Source: Acidobacteriota bacterium (GTDB lineage: Bacteria; Acidobacteriota; Terriglobia; UBA7540). Taken from it: a stretch of DNA of 7,622 nt. The notes beneath the pieces were generated by a model that was not told the origin of the DNA, ran no database searches, and worked only from the letters and a program-made list of their open reading frames with translations. Positions within the stretch are counted from its first letter, which is position 1. Each line of letters begins with the position of its first letter. The position numbers and the translations under genes are program-made. The stretch lies in contig JAJYJL010000341.1 in the NCBI GenBank assembly GCA_021789565.1, positions 1 to 7,622 of the forward strand, written 5' to 3'. Shown piece by piece: positions 1 to 6,454 of the stretch.

Positions 1-386
1 GCTACCAGAGGAATCCTTCCCGGTACATGCGGCGATGCGACGTATTCGCCTTCTCATTACTGGGTGGCGAAGCGCTTGGGTTGGTCCTGGCGGAGGCTAT
101 GGCGTGCGGATTGCCCATCGTCTCGACGGACTGCGTTGCCGGTCCCGCGGAAATTCTTCAGAACGGGAAGTGTGGAATTCTGGTTCCCGTAGGTGACGAG
201 GATGCGTTGGCCAAGGGCATTCTGAGTATTCTTACCAACACTGCGCTCCGCGACCAGCTTGTTTCCGCTGCGGCGGAACGGGTGGCTGATTTCGGAGCTG
301 CTCGTGTGATCGCGTCGTACGAAAGACTCTTCCGCGAAGTGTGCAGCGACAGAACCTCCGAAGCTCGTGTCGTGGATCCAATCTGA
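1..386 (+). CDS. Glycosyltransferase family 4 (group 1), C-terminal part only
   Basis: This is the 3' end of a GT-B fold glycosyltransferase; the reading frame is already open at base 3 and the N-terminal acceptor domain lies outside the window. The visible part is the nucleotide-sugar binding half. The E-x7-E signature of retaining GT4 enzymes reads GEALGLVLAEAMACG at about bases 69-113, followed by LPIVSTDC and a GPAEIL segment, a typical order for donor-phosphate and sugar contacts. The stretch 'NGKCGILVPVGDEDALAKGI' is the usual loop and helix near the end of this domain. The enzyme should transfer a sugar from a nucleotide donor to a growing glycan or lipid-linked acceptor at the inner face of the cytoplasmic membrane. 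Donor and acceptor cannot be told. The stop (TGA 384-386) lies 2 bases before the start of the next glycosyltransferase, so the two are almost certainly co-transcribed. Confidence 0.93.
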   Translation, partial: YQRNPSRYMRRCDVFAFSLLGGEALGLVLAEAMACGLPIVSTDCVAGPAEILQNGKCGILVPVGDEDALAKGILSILTNTALRDQLVSAAAERVADFGAARVIASYERLFREVCSDRTSEARVVDPI

Positions 387-388
387 CT

Positions 389-1348
389 ATGGGAAATGTC
401 CCAAAACTTAATCTTCTGAGCGTCAACCGGCACACGGGTTATCTGTATAATTTGTCCAAGATCGGACATCAGTGGTCTGTACTCAACCCATGGGTCAGCG
501 GGAACCGTCCTTGGCCCACCAATTTCCAAGAAGTCGAGTGGGCTCAAGCGCGGCGGGATTTTTCTAAATTCGATGCGGTGATTGGGCACGATATCCGGCA
601 CGACCTGGCTAGGTTTCTCCCGTATTGTCTTCGATACCATAAGCCTTATATCCAAGTTATCCACGGCAGAAGAAGCAGGGGGGGATTCAGCCGGAGCCGT
701 CTTCGAGGAGCCATGAAATTCCTGTACTCGAATGTCGTGCTTGGAACTCTGGTGCGATTGCGGATGGTGCGACTGGTATTTATCTCGCCCTACGCGCGAT
801 CAGATTGGAACCTGGCAGGGACAACAATCAACCAGGGCATACCTCTGGACGAAATGGGGCCCTATGAAGGGACGGAAACGTCGTTGCTTATCGTCGGAAA
901 CATGCTCCACCGGGAGCACTTCGCCTTCGACGAATTGATGGAGATCAGCGCCCGGGTACCTGTCAAAATTGTCGGCGAAAATCCTGAAATTTCGGGCTGC
1001 CATCCCTCCAAGGACTGGGGTGAGCTTCGGTCACTCTACTGTCGTCACCGGGCATACCTGAATCTTACCCGTGAACCCGAAGACGGTTATAACCTGGCGT
1101 TATTGGAGGCCATGGCGTCGGGGATGCCCGCGATTTCATTAAAGCACCCTTCAACCCCGATCCGAAACGGTGAAAACGGCTTCCTTGTGGAAGACTGTTC
1201 GGAAGCTGTGGAGCGCGCGAAGCAACTTATTGGGGATCATGAACTTGCTCGGCGCCTCGGGAAATGCGCTCGTGCAACGATCGAGCAGAATTTCTCAGTA
1301 GACACCTTTAGAGCGGCATGGAACAGCTTTTTATCTGAGGTGGCGTAA
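389..1348 (+). CDS. Glycosyltransferase, GT-B fold, GT4-like
   Basis: A 319-residue protein. I chose the ATG at 389 over an in-frame ATG at 341 because 389 follows the upstream stop by 2 bases and gives a proper N-terminus (MGNVPKLNLLSVNRHTGYLY) with the first Rossmann strand and glycine turn of GT-B enzymes, whereas 341 would add 16 residues overlapping the upstream gene. The N-terminal half (about 1-160) should bind the acceptor. The C-terminal half (about 163-319) starts with strand SLLIVGN and carries the donor site: EPEDGYNLALLEAMASGMP at 229-247 and the NGENGFLV loop at 261-268. In the usual E-x7-E motif the first Glu appears as Asp232 (D-x7-E240), with Glu231 just before it. It is shorter than most GT4 enzymes (about 350-400 residues), mainly in the N-terminal domain. 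The role is inferred as sugar transfer in surface polysaccharide or glycolipid assembly; donor and acceptor are unknown. Confidence 0.88.
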   Translation: MGNVPKLNLLSVNRHTGYLYNLSKIGHQWSVLNPWVSGNRPWPTNFQEVEWAQARRDFSKFDAVIGHDIRHDLARFLPYCLRYHKPYIQVIHGRRSRGGFSRSRLRGAMKFLYSNVVLGTLVRLRMVRLVFISPYARSDWNLAGTTINQGIPLDEMGPYEGTETSLLIVGNMLHREHFAFDELMEISARVPVKIVGENPEISGCHPSKDWGELRSLYCRHRAYLNLTREPEDGYNLALLEAMASGMPAISLKHPSTPIRNGENGFLVEDCSEAVERAKQLIGDHELARRLGKCARATIEQNFSVDTFRAAWNSFLSEVA

Positions 1349-1434
1349 ATTTGCGTGTGTAAAAGGAGGCGGGTGTAAGTTGGTTCCGCTTTGGCCTGGA
1401 GAACCCAATCCGTTGAAAGGAGACTTGCACCCCG
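1349..1434. other. Spacer between glycosyltransferase and transposase relic; possible IS left flank
   Basis: There is no gene here. An AAAGGAGG-like purine run at about 1362-1369 has no convincing start codon in reach: the GTG after it is followed directly by TAA. A second AAAGGAG at 1416-1422 stands 12 bases before the ATG at 1435 and could be the ribosome binding site of the original transposase. The left terminal inverted repeat of the insertion sequence would be expected in this stretch, but without its right end I cannot mark it. Confidence 0.4.
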
Positions 1435-1880
1435 ATGGGCAGGATAGTCGGATGGACGGAGCAAATTCAACGCTTTAAGCAGGAGATGAAGGAGAATCTT
1501 TGGAAAGACTTGCACCAAGAGACGCGTTTGGCGTGGGAAGGGTTCTTCGAGGAGCAATCGCGGAAGGGGATGGATCGGGACCTCGGCGTTCAGGACTAGG
1601 ATCGAGCCGAGGGGAAGTGGCGCGGGTATCGCAATGGATTTTACGTGCGCGATTTCGTGACGCGGCTGGGAACACTGCGGTAGCGGACTGAGCACGCGCG
1701 CGACTGGAGCGTTATGCCGAAGGAGATGGAACGCTTTCGGCGGCGCACCGAGGAAGTGATGATGCTGATCCGAGACATTTTCCTGGGCGGCATCTCGACG
1801 CGGCAGGTGGAGCGGGTGGTGGCGATTCTGAGGGGCGAAGTTGTGAGCGCGCAGACGGTCTCGAAGCTGAGCCGGAATCC
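1435..1880 (+). pseudogene. IS256/mutator-family transposase remnant, N-terminal part
   Basis: One reading frame from the ATG at 1435 encodes the N-terminal region typical of IS256-family (mutator-type, DDE) transposases: a helical start, then KWRGYRNGFYVRDFVTRLG-type sequence at about 1620-1668, then MERFRRRTEEVMMLIRDIFL and GGISTRQVERVVAIL with a SAQTVSKLS ending near 1875. It is interrupted in frame by TAG at 1597-1599 and TAG at 1681-1683. The frame itself is kept across both stops, so the decay is by point substitution. Intact family members are about 400 residues; only about 148 codons remain, and all of the catalytic DDE region is missing. The similarity stops abruptly after the SKLS segment, suggesting deletion or a later insertion. 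A short frame starting at ATG 1714 (79 codons) could still be read but would give only a fragment with no catalytic residues. Identification is by pattern memory of the family. Confidence 0.85.
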
Positions 1881-2206
1881 TAACCCCTTGAATGGACCAG
1901 AAATGGGGGGACCTTCAAATTTTCCCCGGAACTCGCATTATGATAGGACCTAAAATGGGGAGTAGTCCATCGACAAGACTCATGTCTATCCGTAGCCCCA
2001 GACAACGCTTGGTTTGAAGCAAGCACATGCGGGTTGATCATTCCCAAATGGATTCAAGCTCCTGACCAGGATTGTCGAACTGAAGAAGAAGAGACCAGTT
2101 GTGGCGGCGAGTGTTCTGGAATACGATTTCGTAATCTGCGAATTTCCTGTTACCCGATATTGTCCAATGCGCCGGCCGGTCCGTTACGAGGGGGAGTCGG
2201 TTCAAC
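1881..2206. other. Gene-free stretch between transposase relic and PilZ gene
   Basis: About 325 bases with no credible gene. The short open frames here have compositions unlike real proteins and no recognisable motif. The first part (1894-1960) contains a 15-base direct repeat pair, which may be debris of another mobile element. A weak sigma70-like pair, TTGTGG at 2099-2104 and TACGAT at 2122-2127 with 17 bases between, could drive the PilZ gene. The match is poor (about 3-4 of 6 at each box) and is offered only as a candidate. Confidence 0.4.
1894..1960. repeat. 15-base imperfect direct repeat pair
   Basis: GGACCAGAAATGGGG at 1894-1908 and GGACCTAAAATGGGG at 1946-1960 agree at 13 of 15 bases and start 52 bases apart. 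A stretch reading ATTTTCCCC lies between them (about 1918-1926), partly the reverse complement of the AAAATGGGG core. The pair sits just downstream of the point where the transposase similarity breaks off. It may be the remains of terminal binding sites of a second insertion sequence, but no flanking transposase is present to support that. Confidence 0.5.
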
Positions 2207-2527
2207 ATGGGGATTGGCACGAAAGCTTCAATGCGCCGGAGCCGGCGGGTGCAGGTGCGCATTCCCGTGTCTGTTACGGGAACGCTCAAGAACGGGCAAA
2301 CTTTTACAGAAGAGACCTATGTCTTAACTGTCAGCAAGTTCGGAGCGAGACTTCAATGCAGCTATCCCTTGAGTCCGGGGATGGAGATTCGGGTAAGAGC
2401 CAAGGCCGGCAGTGCCGATGCGCTCTTTCAGGTTGTGTGGGCAGGAGGCAAAATGGGTAGCTGGGGTGAAGTGGGAATCCAATATGTGAACGGTTCGGAC
2501 CTCTTTGGTGTGGCTTTTCCCGATTGA
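2207..2527 (+). CDS. PilZ-domain protein
   Basis: A 106-residue protein that is essentially one PilZ domain, the receptor fold for cyclic di-GMP. The N-terminal R-x3-R ligand motif is present (Arg10 and Arg14 within MRRSRRVQV), followed by the first beta strands (IPVSVTGTL), the loop-strand TVSKFGARLQC at 41-51, and the closing strands FQVVWAGG and GEVGIQYV. The second binding motif, normally D/N-x-S-x2-G, reads T41-V-S43-K-F-G46, so the acidic or amide residue is missing. Ligand binding is therefore plausible but not assured. Proteins of this single-domain form, with an EET..L segment before the motif, are frequent in Acidobacteriota. The start is ATG 2207, with GGGGAG at 2191-2196, 10 bases upstream; ATG 2231 would begin just before the R-x3-R motif. 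The next gene starts about 8 bases after its stop. Confidence 0.85.
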   Translation: MGIGTKASMRRSRRVQVRIPVSVTGTLKNGQTFTEETYVLTVSKFGARLQCSYPLSPGMEIRVRAKAGSADALFQVVWAGGKMGSWGEVGIQYVNGSDLFGVAFPD

Positions 2528-2535
2528 TCCCTTGA

Positions 2536-3018
2536 ATGCTTGGACAGTCCGGTTGTGACGTGGCCGGCGAAATCTTTCTCTCATTGGTTCCCTGGTATAT
2601 CATCCCATTTCGCGTTAGAATTCCCCTCGTGGCCGGAATTTTCAGCGCGGCACGCTTAACCCGTCGCTTCCCATTTGCGGTGGTGTTCGTACTGGCGTGC
2701 GGCCTTTCCGGAACACCTCTCAGAACTTTGGCCATTCAAGGGCAGAACCCGCCCCCGCAAGACATCTCTTTTTCAGTCAACGGGGCCATCACAGAAAAGT
2801 CACCCGGAAAGCTCACTGTGGACAGCGGCCAGAACATGTTGTTCACAGTCAAGTACGATTCCGCAACGCAAATTCAGCATGAGGATGGAAGTCCAGCCAA
2901 GGATTCGGATCTTCGCGTTGGAGTGAAGATTCTCGCTAAAGGCGCCCTGACGGAAGAAGGCGACGTGATCGCAAAGATAATCACAATCGAATCGGGTTCG
3001 AAGACTCCCGAGAAATAA
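2536..3018 (+). CDS. Small exported protein, DUF5666-like
   Basis: A protein of up to 160 residues with an export signal and a small beta-rich domain. The signal has Arg40/Arg43/Arg44 before the hydrophobic stretch FPFAVVFVLACGLSG (45-59), with possible cleavage after TLA at 64-66. The mature part (about 77-152) has alternating strands: ISFSVNGAIT, KLTVDSG, MLFTVKYD, LRVGVKILAKGAL, GDVIAKIITIE. This is the pattern of DUF5666-type OB/SH3-like domains, whose function is not established. The ATG at 2536 gives an unusual 30-residue extension before the signal peptide. A GTG at 2629 (position 32) would give a normal signal peptide, and a weak extended -10 (TGGTATATC, 2593-2601) precedes it, so the true start may be 2629. 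Neither start has a clear ribosome binding site. The Cys55 context (FVLAC) is a poor lipobox. Confidence 0.72.
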   Translation: MLGQSGCDVAGEIFLSLVPWYIIPFRVRIPLVAGIFSAARLTRRFPFAVVFVLACGLSGTPLRTLAIQGQNPPPQDISFSVNGAITEKSPGKLTVDSGQNMLFTVKYDSATQIQHEDGSPAKDSDLRVGVKILAKGALTEEGDVIAKIITIESGSKTPEK

Positions 3019-3030
3019 TAGGAAGTTGTA

Positions 3031-4005
3031 CTACCGGGGCAGTTTTTCCCAGATGCCGAAGACTTTCCCCTTTTTCTTCTGAAGCGCCTCCCGATAAATA
3101 AATCCTGCGGCCGCCACATCCCAGATTGCGATTCCGCACGACTTGAATACAGTAATTTCATCGCCCGAGGTGCGGGAAGGTTTCTTTGCGGCCACAATGT
3201 CCTTTAATTCCGCCACTTCGTCCCAGCTTCGGTTTATGGCTGGCAGCCCCTGGATCAAATCTCCTGCTTCTCCTCGTGCCTGATCACGGGAGTCCACGGC
3301 AATGATTGCAGCCCGGCGCAGCGCACCGTCGTCCAATTCCCGGCGGTTAGCCATGTTGGCTCCGATGGCGTTCACATGGGTCCCAGGACGAAGCCACTCG
3401 CCCTTGACAACGGGCTCAGGCGAAGTGGTTGCAGCGATGACGATATCGCCGAAGCGCGCCGCCTCTTCAGTGCTTGTTGCGGGTTCAACAGGTAATTTGA
3501 GACGATCTGTCATCTCCTGGCAGAATTCTTTGCGGTGAGCTTCGTTCCTGGAGAACACCTGGGCCGCCTGGATCTGACGCACGCCAGCGACAGCTTCCAG
3601 TTGTGTCCGTGCCTGCCGCCCGGCACCGATCATTCCAACCTTTGAAGCATCAGCGCGCGCCATATACTTGCTTGCCACGCCGCTTGCCGCTCCCGTCCGA
3701 ATGCGCCCCAGGTGATCTGCTTCCATGATCGCGAGCATTTCACCTGTCTTCGTGTCGAAGAGCAGGACAAGAAATCGTGCCGCGCCCGCGGTGATGGTGT
3801 AAATCTTCATGCCGGCAATGTGCTCATCCGCCAGTGCCCCCGCCATGTAGTGCAGTGAAAAACCGGCCTGGAAAAGACGCTGGCGGGGCTGGTTAAGGGC
3901 CCTGCCGCTTTGATGGGCCACAAAGCTGGCTCCCACATGTTCGAGGGCCTGCTTCATGGGGAATAGTTCCTGAACATCTTCTTCTGATAGAAAAAGTGCC
4001 ATCAT
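3031..4005 (-). CDS. Ornithine cyclodeaminase / mu-crystallin family NAD(P)-dependent enzyme
   Basis: A 324-residue, full-length member of the OCD/mu-crystallin family (PF02423). Family landmarks run in order: GMKIYT with Lys67; the RIRTGAASG segment (101-109) with Arg103, which contacts the substrate carboxylate in characterised members; the Rossmann dinucleotide loop GAGRQA (127-132); [14 protein letters not shown] (211-224); and the conserved C-terminal helix [16 protein letters not shown] (285-300). Characterised members include ornithine cyclodeaminase, alanine dehydrogenase and imine/ketimine reductases. Asn217 stands where P. putida ornithine cyclodeaminase has its catalytic Asp, so true ornithine deamination is doubtful and an amino-acid dehydrogenase or imine-reductase role fits at least as well. 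Two ATGs stand in tandem at 4005 and 4002; the ribosome binding site GAGAGG (4007-4012) is better spaced for 4002. The gene follows the creatininase gene by 12 bases and is convergent with the exported-protein gene, 12 bases away stop to stop. Confidence 0.92.
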   Translation of the reverse strand: MMALFLSEEDVQELFPMKQALEHVGASFVAHQSGRALNQPRQRLFQAGFSLHYMAGALADEHIAGMKIYTITAGAARFLVLLFDTKTGEMLAIMEADHLGRIRTGAASGVASKYMARADASKVGMIGAGRQARTQLEAVAGVRQIQAAQVFSRNEAHRKEFCQEMTDRLKLPVEPATSTEEAARFGDIVIAATTSPEPVVKGEWLRPGTHVNAIGANMANRRELDDGALRRAAIIAVDSRDQARGEAGDLIQGLPAINRSWDEVAELKDIVAAKKPSRTSGDEITVFKSCGIAIWDVAAAGFIYREALQKKKGKVFGIWEKLPR

Positions 4006-4006
4006 G

Positions 4007-4012
4007 CCTCTC
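4007..4012 (-). promoter_or_regulatory. Ribosome binding site of the OCD-family gene
   Basis: On the minus strand this reads GAGAGG. It is 1 base from the ATG at 4005 and 4 bases from the in-frame ATG at 4002, so the second ATG is the better-placed start. It lies inside the 12-base gap after the creatininase-family stop codon, so translation of the two genes may be coupled. Confidence 0.5.
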
Positions 4013-4017
4013 TGTTT

Positions 4018-4992
4018 TTAGTAGAGCCACCGCAGGATTGCCCAGGCTGCCAGCGTGAATGCCGCAAGCACAGCGAAAAGGGGAAAAGCCGTGCGCAGGA
4101 AAGGGACCTTATACAATATGGAAGTCCGTCGCCATTTCCCGTTTTGGGAGTCCAGCACCGGTAGGACCAATTCCCACACGGCATCAAGAAACAATTGTTG
4201 TGCGGCCAACCCCAATTCCGCGCAGGCGGCCGAAGGCGTTCCAATATAGCCCATCCGGTTTCCCAGTTGCAAAGGGTAGTTCCTATGGAGGGCGTCCCTG
4301 AGCTTGAACTTTTGAGCTGGCAATCCTGCATATGAGGAAATCACCAACTCAGGCCGGGCCAGCAGGACCAGTGAGGTTTCCCACATTCCGGCATGCGTGT
4401 CCCCGCTGAGAGCTTCACGCTCCGCTACCGTAAACGGGCGGCCGAGGATGGATTCCAGCCGCTCCGCGTACCGGCCGCGCATGAATTTCCAGAGCACGGG
4501 ACCACTTGCCGAGAGCATTCGAACTTTGTAGCGCCTTGAGACCGTGGCCGCGGCTTCTTCAAGGGCCACGATATGGCGCGGCCCGCCGTGACCGTTCAGC
4601 ACGAGGATATAGCGGAAGCCGTGGCGGGCCAGCGCTGCACCATAATCGAGCGTTACATTCCGCACGGTGCGCGCACGTGCCAGGAGCGTTCCGGCACGGT
4701 CAAAGGCAGAGGTGCCTATGGGAATGCATGGGCCAATCAAGACCGTCCAATCAGGCATTGCATCAAAAATTTGCTCGGCCAGTTTTCTGCAGATTGCATC
4801 CGCAGTAATCAAGTCAGTCCCGACAGGAAGGTGTGGGCCGTGTTCTTCGAGCGGGCTGACAGTGAAGAGAACAACTGTATGATCGCGGTTGAGAGCCTCG
4901 AGCTGAGGAAAGTTCAACTCTTCAAGACGAAAGACGCCTCCGTTCCCGGGTGCGGGCTGTGGTCCAGCGCTGGAGGGGTGAAGTTCATCCAT
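4018..4992 (-). CDS. Creatininase-family amidohydrolase with C-terminal membrane anchor
   Basis: A 324-residue protein of the creatininase family (PF02633), metal-dependent enzymes that hydrolyse cyclic or linear amide bonds. Visible motifs are LEEHGPHLPVGTD at 48-60 (Glu49, His51 and Asp60 match the family's metal ligands), NGHGG at 133-137 (His135), and the downstream HAGMWETS at 200-207 (His200, Glu205). Known members act on creatinine, formamidopyrimidine intermediates of flavin/F420 synthesis, or the mycofactocin peptide; none can be assigned here. Soluble members usually run about 240-270 residues. This one has an extra tail of about 40 residues: a basic stretch (KWRR, 286-289) and then a hydrophobic helix at about 302-320 (FPLFAVLAAFTLAAWAIL) ending RWLY, which should anchor it in the membrane with the catalytic domain in the cytoplasm. 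I chose ATG 4992, with AAGG 10 bases upstream; a longer frame would start with TTG 5016 and overlap the upstream gene by 11 bases. Confidence 0.9.
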   Translation of the reverse strand: MDELHPSSAGPQPAPGNGGVFRLEELNFPQLEALNRDHTVVLFTVSPLEEHGPHLPVGTDLITADAICRKLAEQIFDAMPDWTVLIGPCIPIGTSAFDRAGTLLARARTVRNVTLDYGAALARHGFRYILVLNGHGGPRHIVALEEAAATVSRRYKVRMLSASGPVLWKFMRGRYAERLESILGRPFTVAEREALSGDTHAGMWETSLVLLARPELVISSYAGLPAQKFKLRDALHRNYPLQLGNRMGYIGTPSAACAELGLAAQQLFLDAVWELVLPVLDSQNGKWRRTSILYKVPFLRTAFPLFAVLAAFTLAAWAILRWLY

Positions 4993-5005
4993 GGTGGGCG
5001 GGCCT

Positions 5006-6406
5006 TCATTCGGCAAAGTCGGGCGAGGTCGCGTTTGAGACGGTCAAAGATCGTACGGAATTTTCGAGTTCCATGTCGAACCTGGCGAGGATATTCTCTC
5101 TGTCCCGCGCGGCTCGGGCTATCCTGCCGGGATGCAGTATCTTCCTGATCAGCACATGGATCCTGTGCCGGACCAGCCAGCGATAGCGCCAAAGATATGC
5201 GCCCGCAACAGGCAAGGTTAAAGCGTAATAACCCGCAGCCGCCCGCCCCCACCAGAAGTGGACGAAAAAGACCTGAGCTGTGTAAGAACTCAGCACTATG
5301 GAGATCCGGAACAGCCATTCGACTTTTGGATCTCTCGTGGGCGAGCTCTTGAGCAACCCGCTGACCGAGAAGATAATCACGGCTGGAAGGTGATTGATCA
5401 ATCCGTAAAGCGCCACCGGAAGGCCGAGCACAGTCTCAAGCCAGGCCCCTACGAGTCTGGCGGTGGACGATTTCCACGGGCCTGCGGTCTCTACAATGAA
5501 CTCTTCCATTGAGCACTGCCGGCGCACTTCGAGATAAGTCTCCAGAGATTCCCGGAGTTCGACCAGGCGGGCGGCATCCGTTCGGTTCTGTTCGGCAACC
5601 CATCTTCTGGCAATGCCGCTCAACTGCAGATCCTCCGGCCGCTGCTTCCAGTCGGGCCGTTGCGACCAAAGCAGACTGAGATGTTCCCGCGACAAACTTT
5701 CCAACTCCGTGTTGAAATGCTCTAATTCAGGCTCTGCAAGGCCAAAGATGTTCGAGTCCATTGCATTCCGGACCGCCCCGACCAGTTGCCGGGACGCTTC
5801 AGTCAAGTCCTCTCCGATTTTGGGCAGAAAATCCTTTGCCTCGATCGGGCCGTCAATGCACGTCAACGAGGCCAGGCTCCGGCGGTCCGAGCCCAGAAGC
5901 CAGCGCACCGGGTAAATTATGGGTTGAAGCTGCTCCTGAGCTTGCAGCATGGCTTCAACCGCGAGCCTGGCGGCAAAATCGGCGACCGACGCACGATTAG
6001 ATCCTTCCTGCCGAGTTTCTCCGGAAAAGAGTGCGATCGCTTCCTGGTTTGTCAGGATGTTCAGACAGGGATCAAGCCAGGAATCCTGCTCCTCAGTGGC
6101 GAAATCGAAGGACTGAAAGCCCAGCACGCGCGACGCCAGCTTGCGAAAGAAGCCACGGAACTCAGTGGAGGGAAGCAGGCAGTGCACCCGGCGCTCGGTG
6201 GCGGAAATGAGCAGAAGCGCAGCCGTCCAACTCCGCGGATGTGTAATAAGGAGGATGACCGCACCGGGCTGTTCAAGCCTTTCCTGATTGAGCACCCTAA
6301 GCCTGGGGAAAAAAAGCCAGAGCCAAAGCCGCAGCACCACGCGCACCAGACGGTATGCCACAGGAATGTCAGGAGACCTCAACTGGGTTGGATTTTGCAA
6401 GTTCAA
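5006..6406 (-). CDS. PlsC-like membrane acyltransferase homologue with degenerate active site
   Basis: A 466-residue protein resembling bacterial glycerol-3-phosphate/lysophospholipid acyltransferases (PlsC superfamily, PF01553) of the longer type with a C-terminal membrane part. The N-terminus has an amphipathic/hydrophobic segment (VRVVLRLWLWLFF, 21-33), then motif I ILLITHPRSWTAALLL (51-66), motif II-like STEFRGFFRKLASRVLGFQSF (80-100), motif III-like ALFSGETRQEG (125-135) and a motif IV-like IIYPVRW (163-169). The catalytic H-x4-D is H56-x4-T61, so the Asp is lost, and FPEGxS is degenerate. Residues 225-320 are helical; 324-352, 366-385 and about 389-412 are likely membrane helices, with LINHLPA typical of this subgroup. 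The start is TTG 6406, supported by GAGAGGA 6 bases upstream; no in-frame ATG exists near the N-terminus. It may be a non-catalytic or altered-specificity member. It lies 48 bases after the SH3 gene and 13 bases before the creatininase start. Confidence 0.8.
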   Translation of the reverse strand: MNLQNPTQLRSPDIPVAYRLVRVVLRLWLWLFFPRLRVLNQERLEQPGAVILLITHPRSWTAALLLISATERRVHCLLPSTEFRGFFRKLASRVLGFQSFDFATEEQDSWLDPCLNILTNQEAIALFSGETRQEGSNRASVADFAARLAVEAMLQAQEQLQPIIYPVRWLLGSDRRSLASLTCIDGPIEAKDFLPKIGEDLTEASRQLVGAVRNAMDSNIFGLAEPELEHFNTELESLSREHLSLLWSQRPDWKQRPEDLQLSGIARRWVAEQNRTDAARLVELRESLETYLEVRRQCSMEEFIVETAGPWKSSTARLVGAWLETVLGLPVALYGLINHLPAVIIFSVSGLLKSSPTRDPKVEWLFRISIVLSSYTAQVFFVHFWWGRAAAGYYALTLPVAGAYLWRYRWLVRHRIHVLIRKILHPGRIARAARDRENILARFDMELENSVRSLTVSNATSPDFAE

Positions 6407-6412
6407 AATTTT

Positions 6413-6419
6413 TCCTCTC
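6413..6419 (-). promoter_or_regulatory. Ribosome binding site deciding a TTG start
   Basis: The minus strand reads GAGAGGA here, 6 bases before the TTG at 6406. This good Shine-Dalgarno match at normal spacing is the reason for accepting the rare start codon of the acyltransferase homologue, which has no in-frame ATG within its N-terminal motifs. Confidence 0.6.
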
Positions 6420-6454
6420 AGAATATTCCCTGAAGTGGTCCGGCGAACTCCGCC

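Noticed and set aside
158..664. A minus-strand open frame (168 codons) opposite the two glycosyltransferases
   Set aside because: It spans the junction of two well-supported genes on the other strand and shows no domain pattern.
1361..1479. A strong AAAGGAGG followed by a possible 32-codon leader frame from TTG 1380 to a TAA ending near 1478
   Set aside because: The translation has no leader-peptide features, the start is rare, and the region is more simply the flank of a dead insertion sequence.
3016..3033. A transcription terminator between the convergent stops
   Set aside because: The 12-base gap and its flanks contain no stem-loop with a T run on either strand that I could find.
4573..5148. 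A plus-strand open frame (191 codons) across the creatininase/acyltransferase junction
   Set aside because: It is antisense to two genes with clear catalytic or structural motifs and shows no recognisable domain.
5786..6433. A long open frame on the plus strand (215 codons) opposite the acyltransferase homologue
   Set aside because: Its translation has no recognisable motif and a composition typical of antisense reading of GC-rich DNA, while the opposite strand has a clear family match across the same bases.
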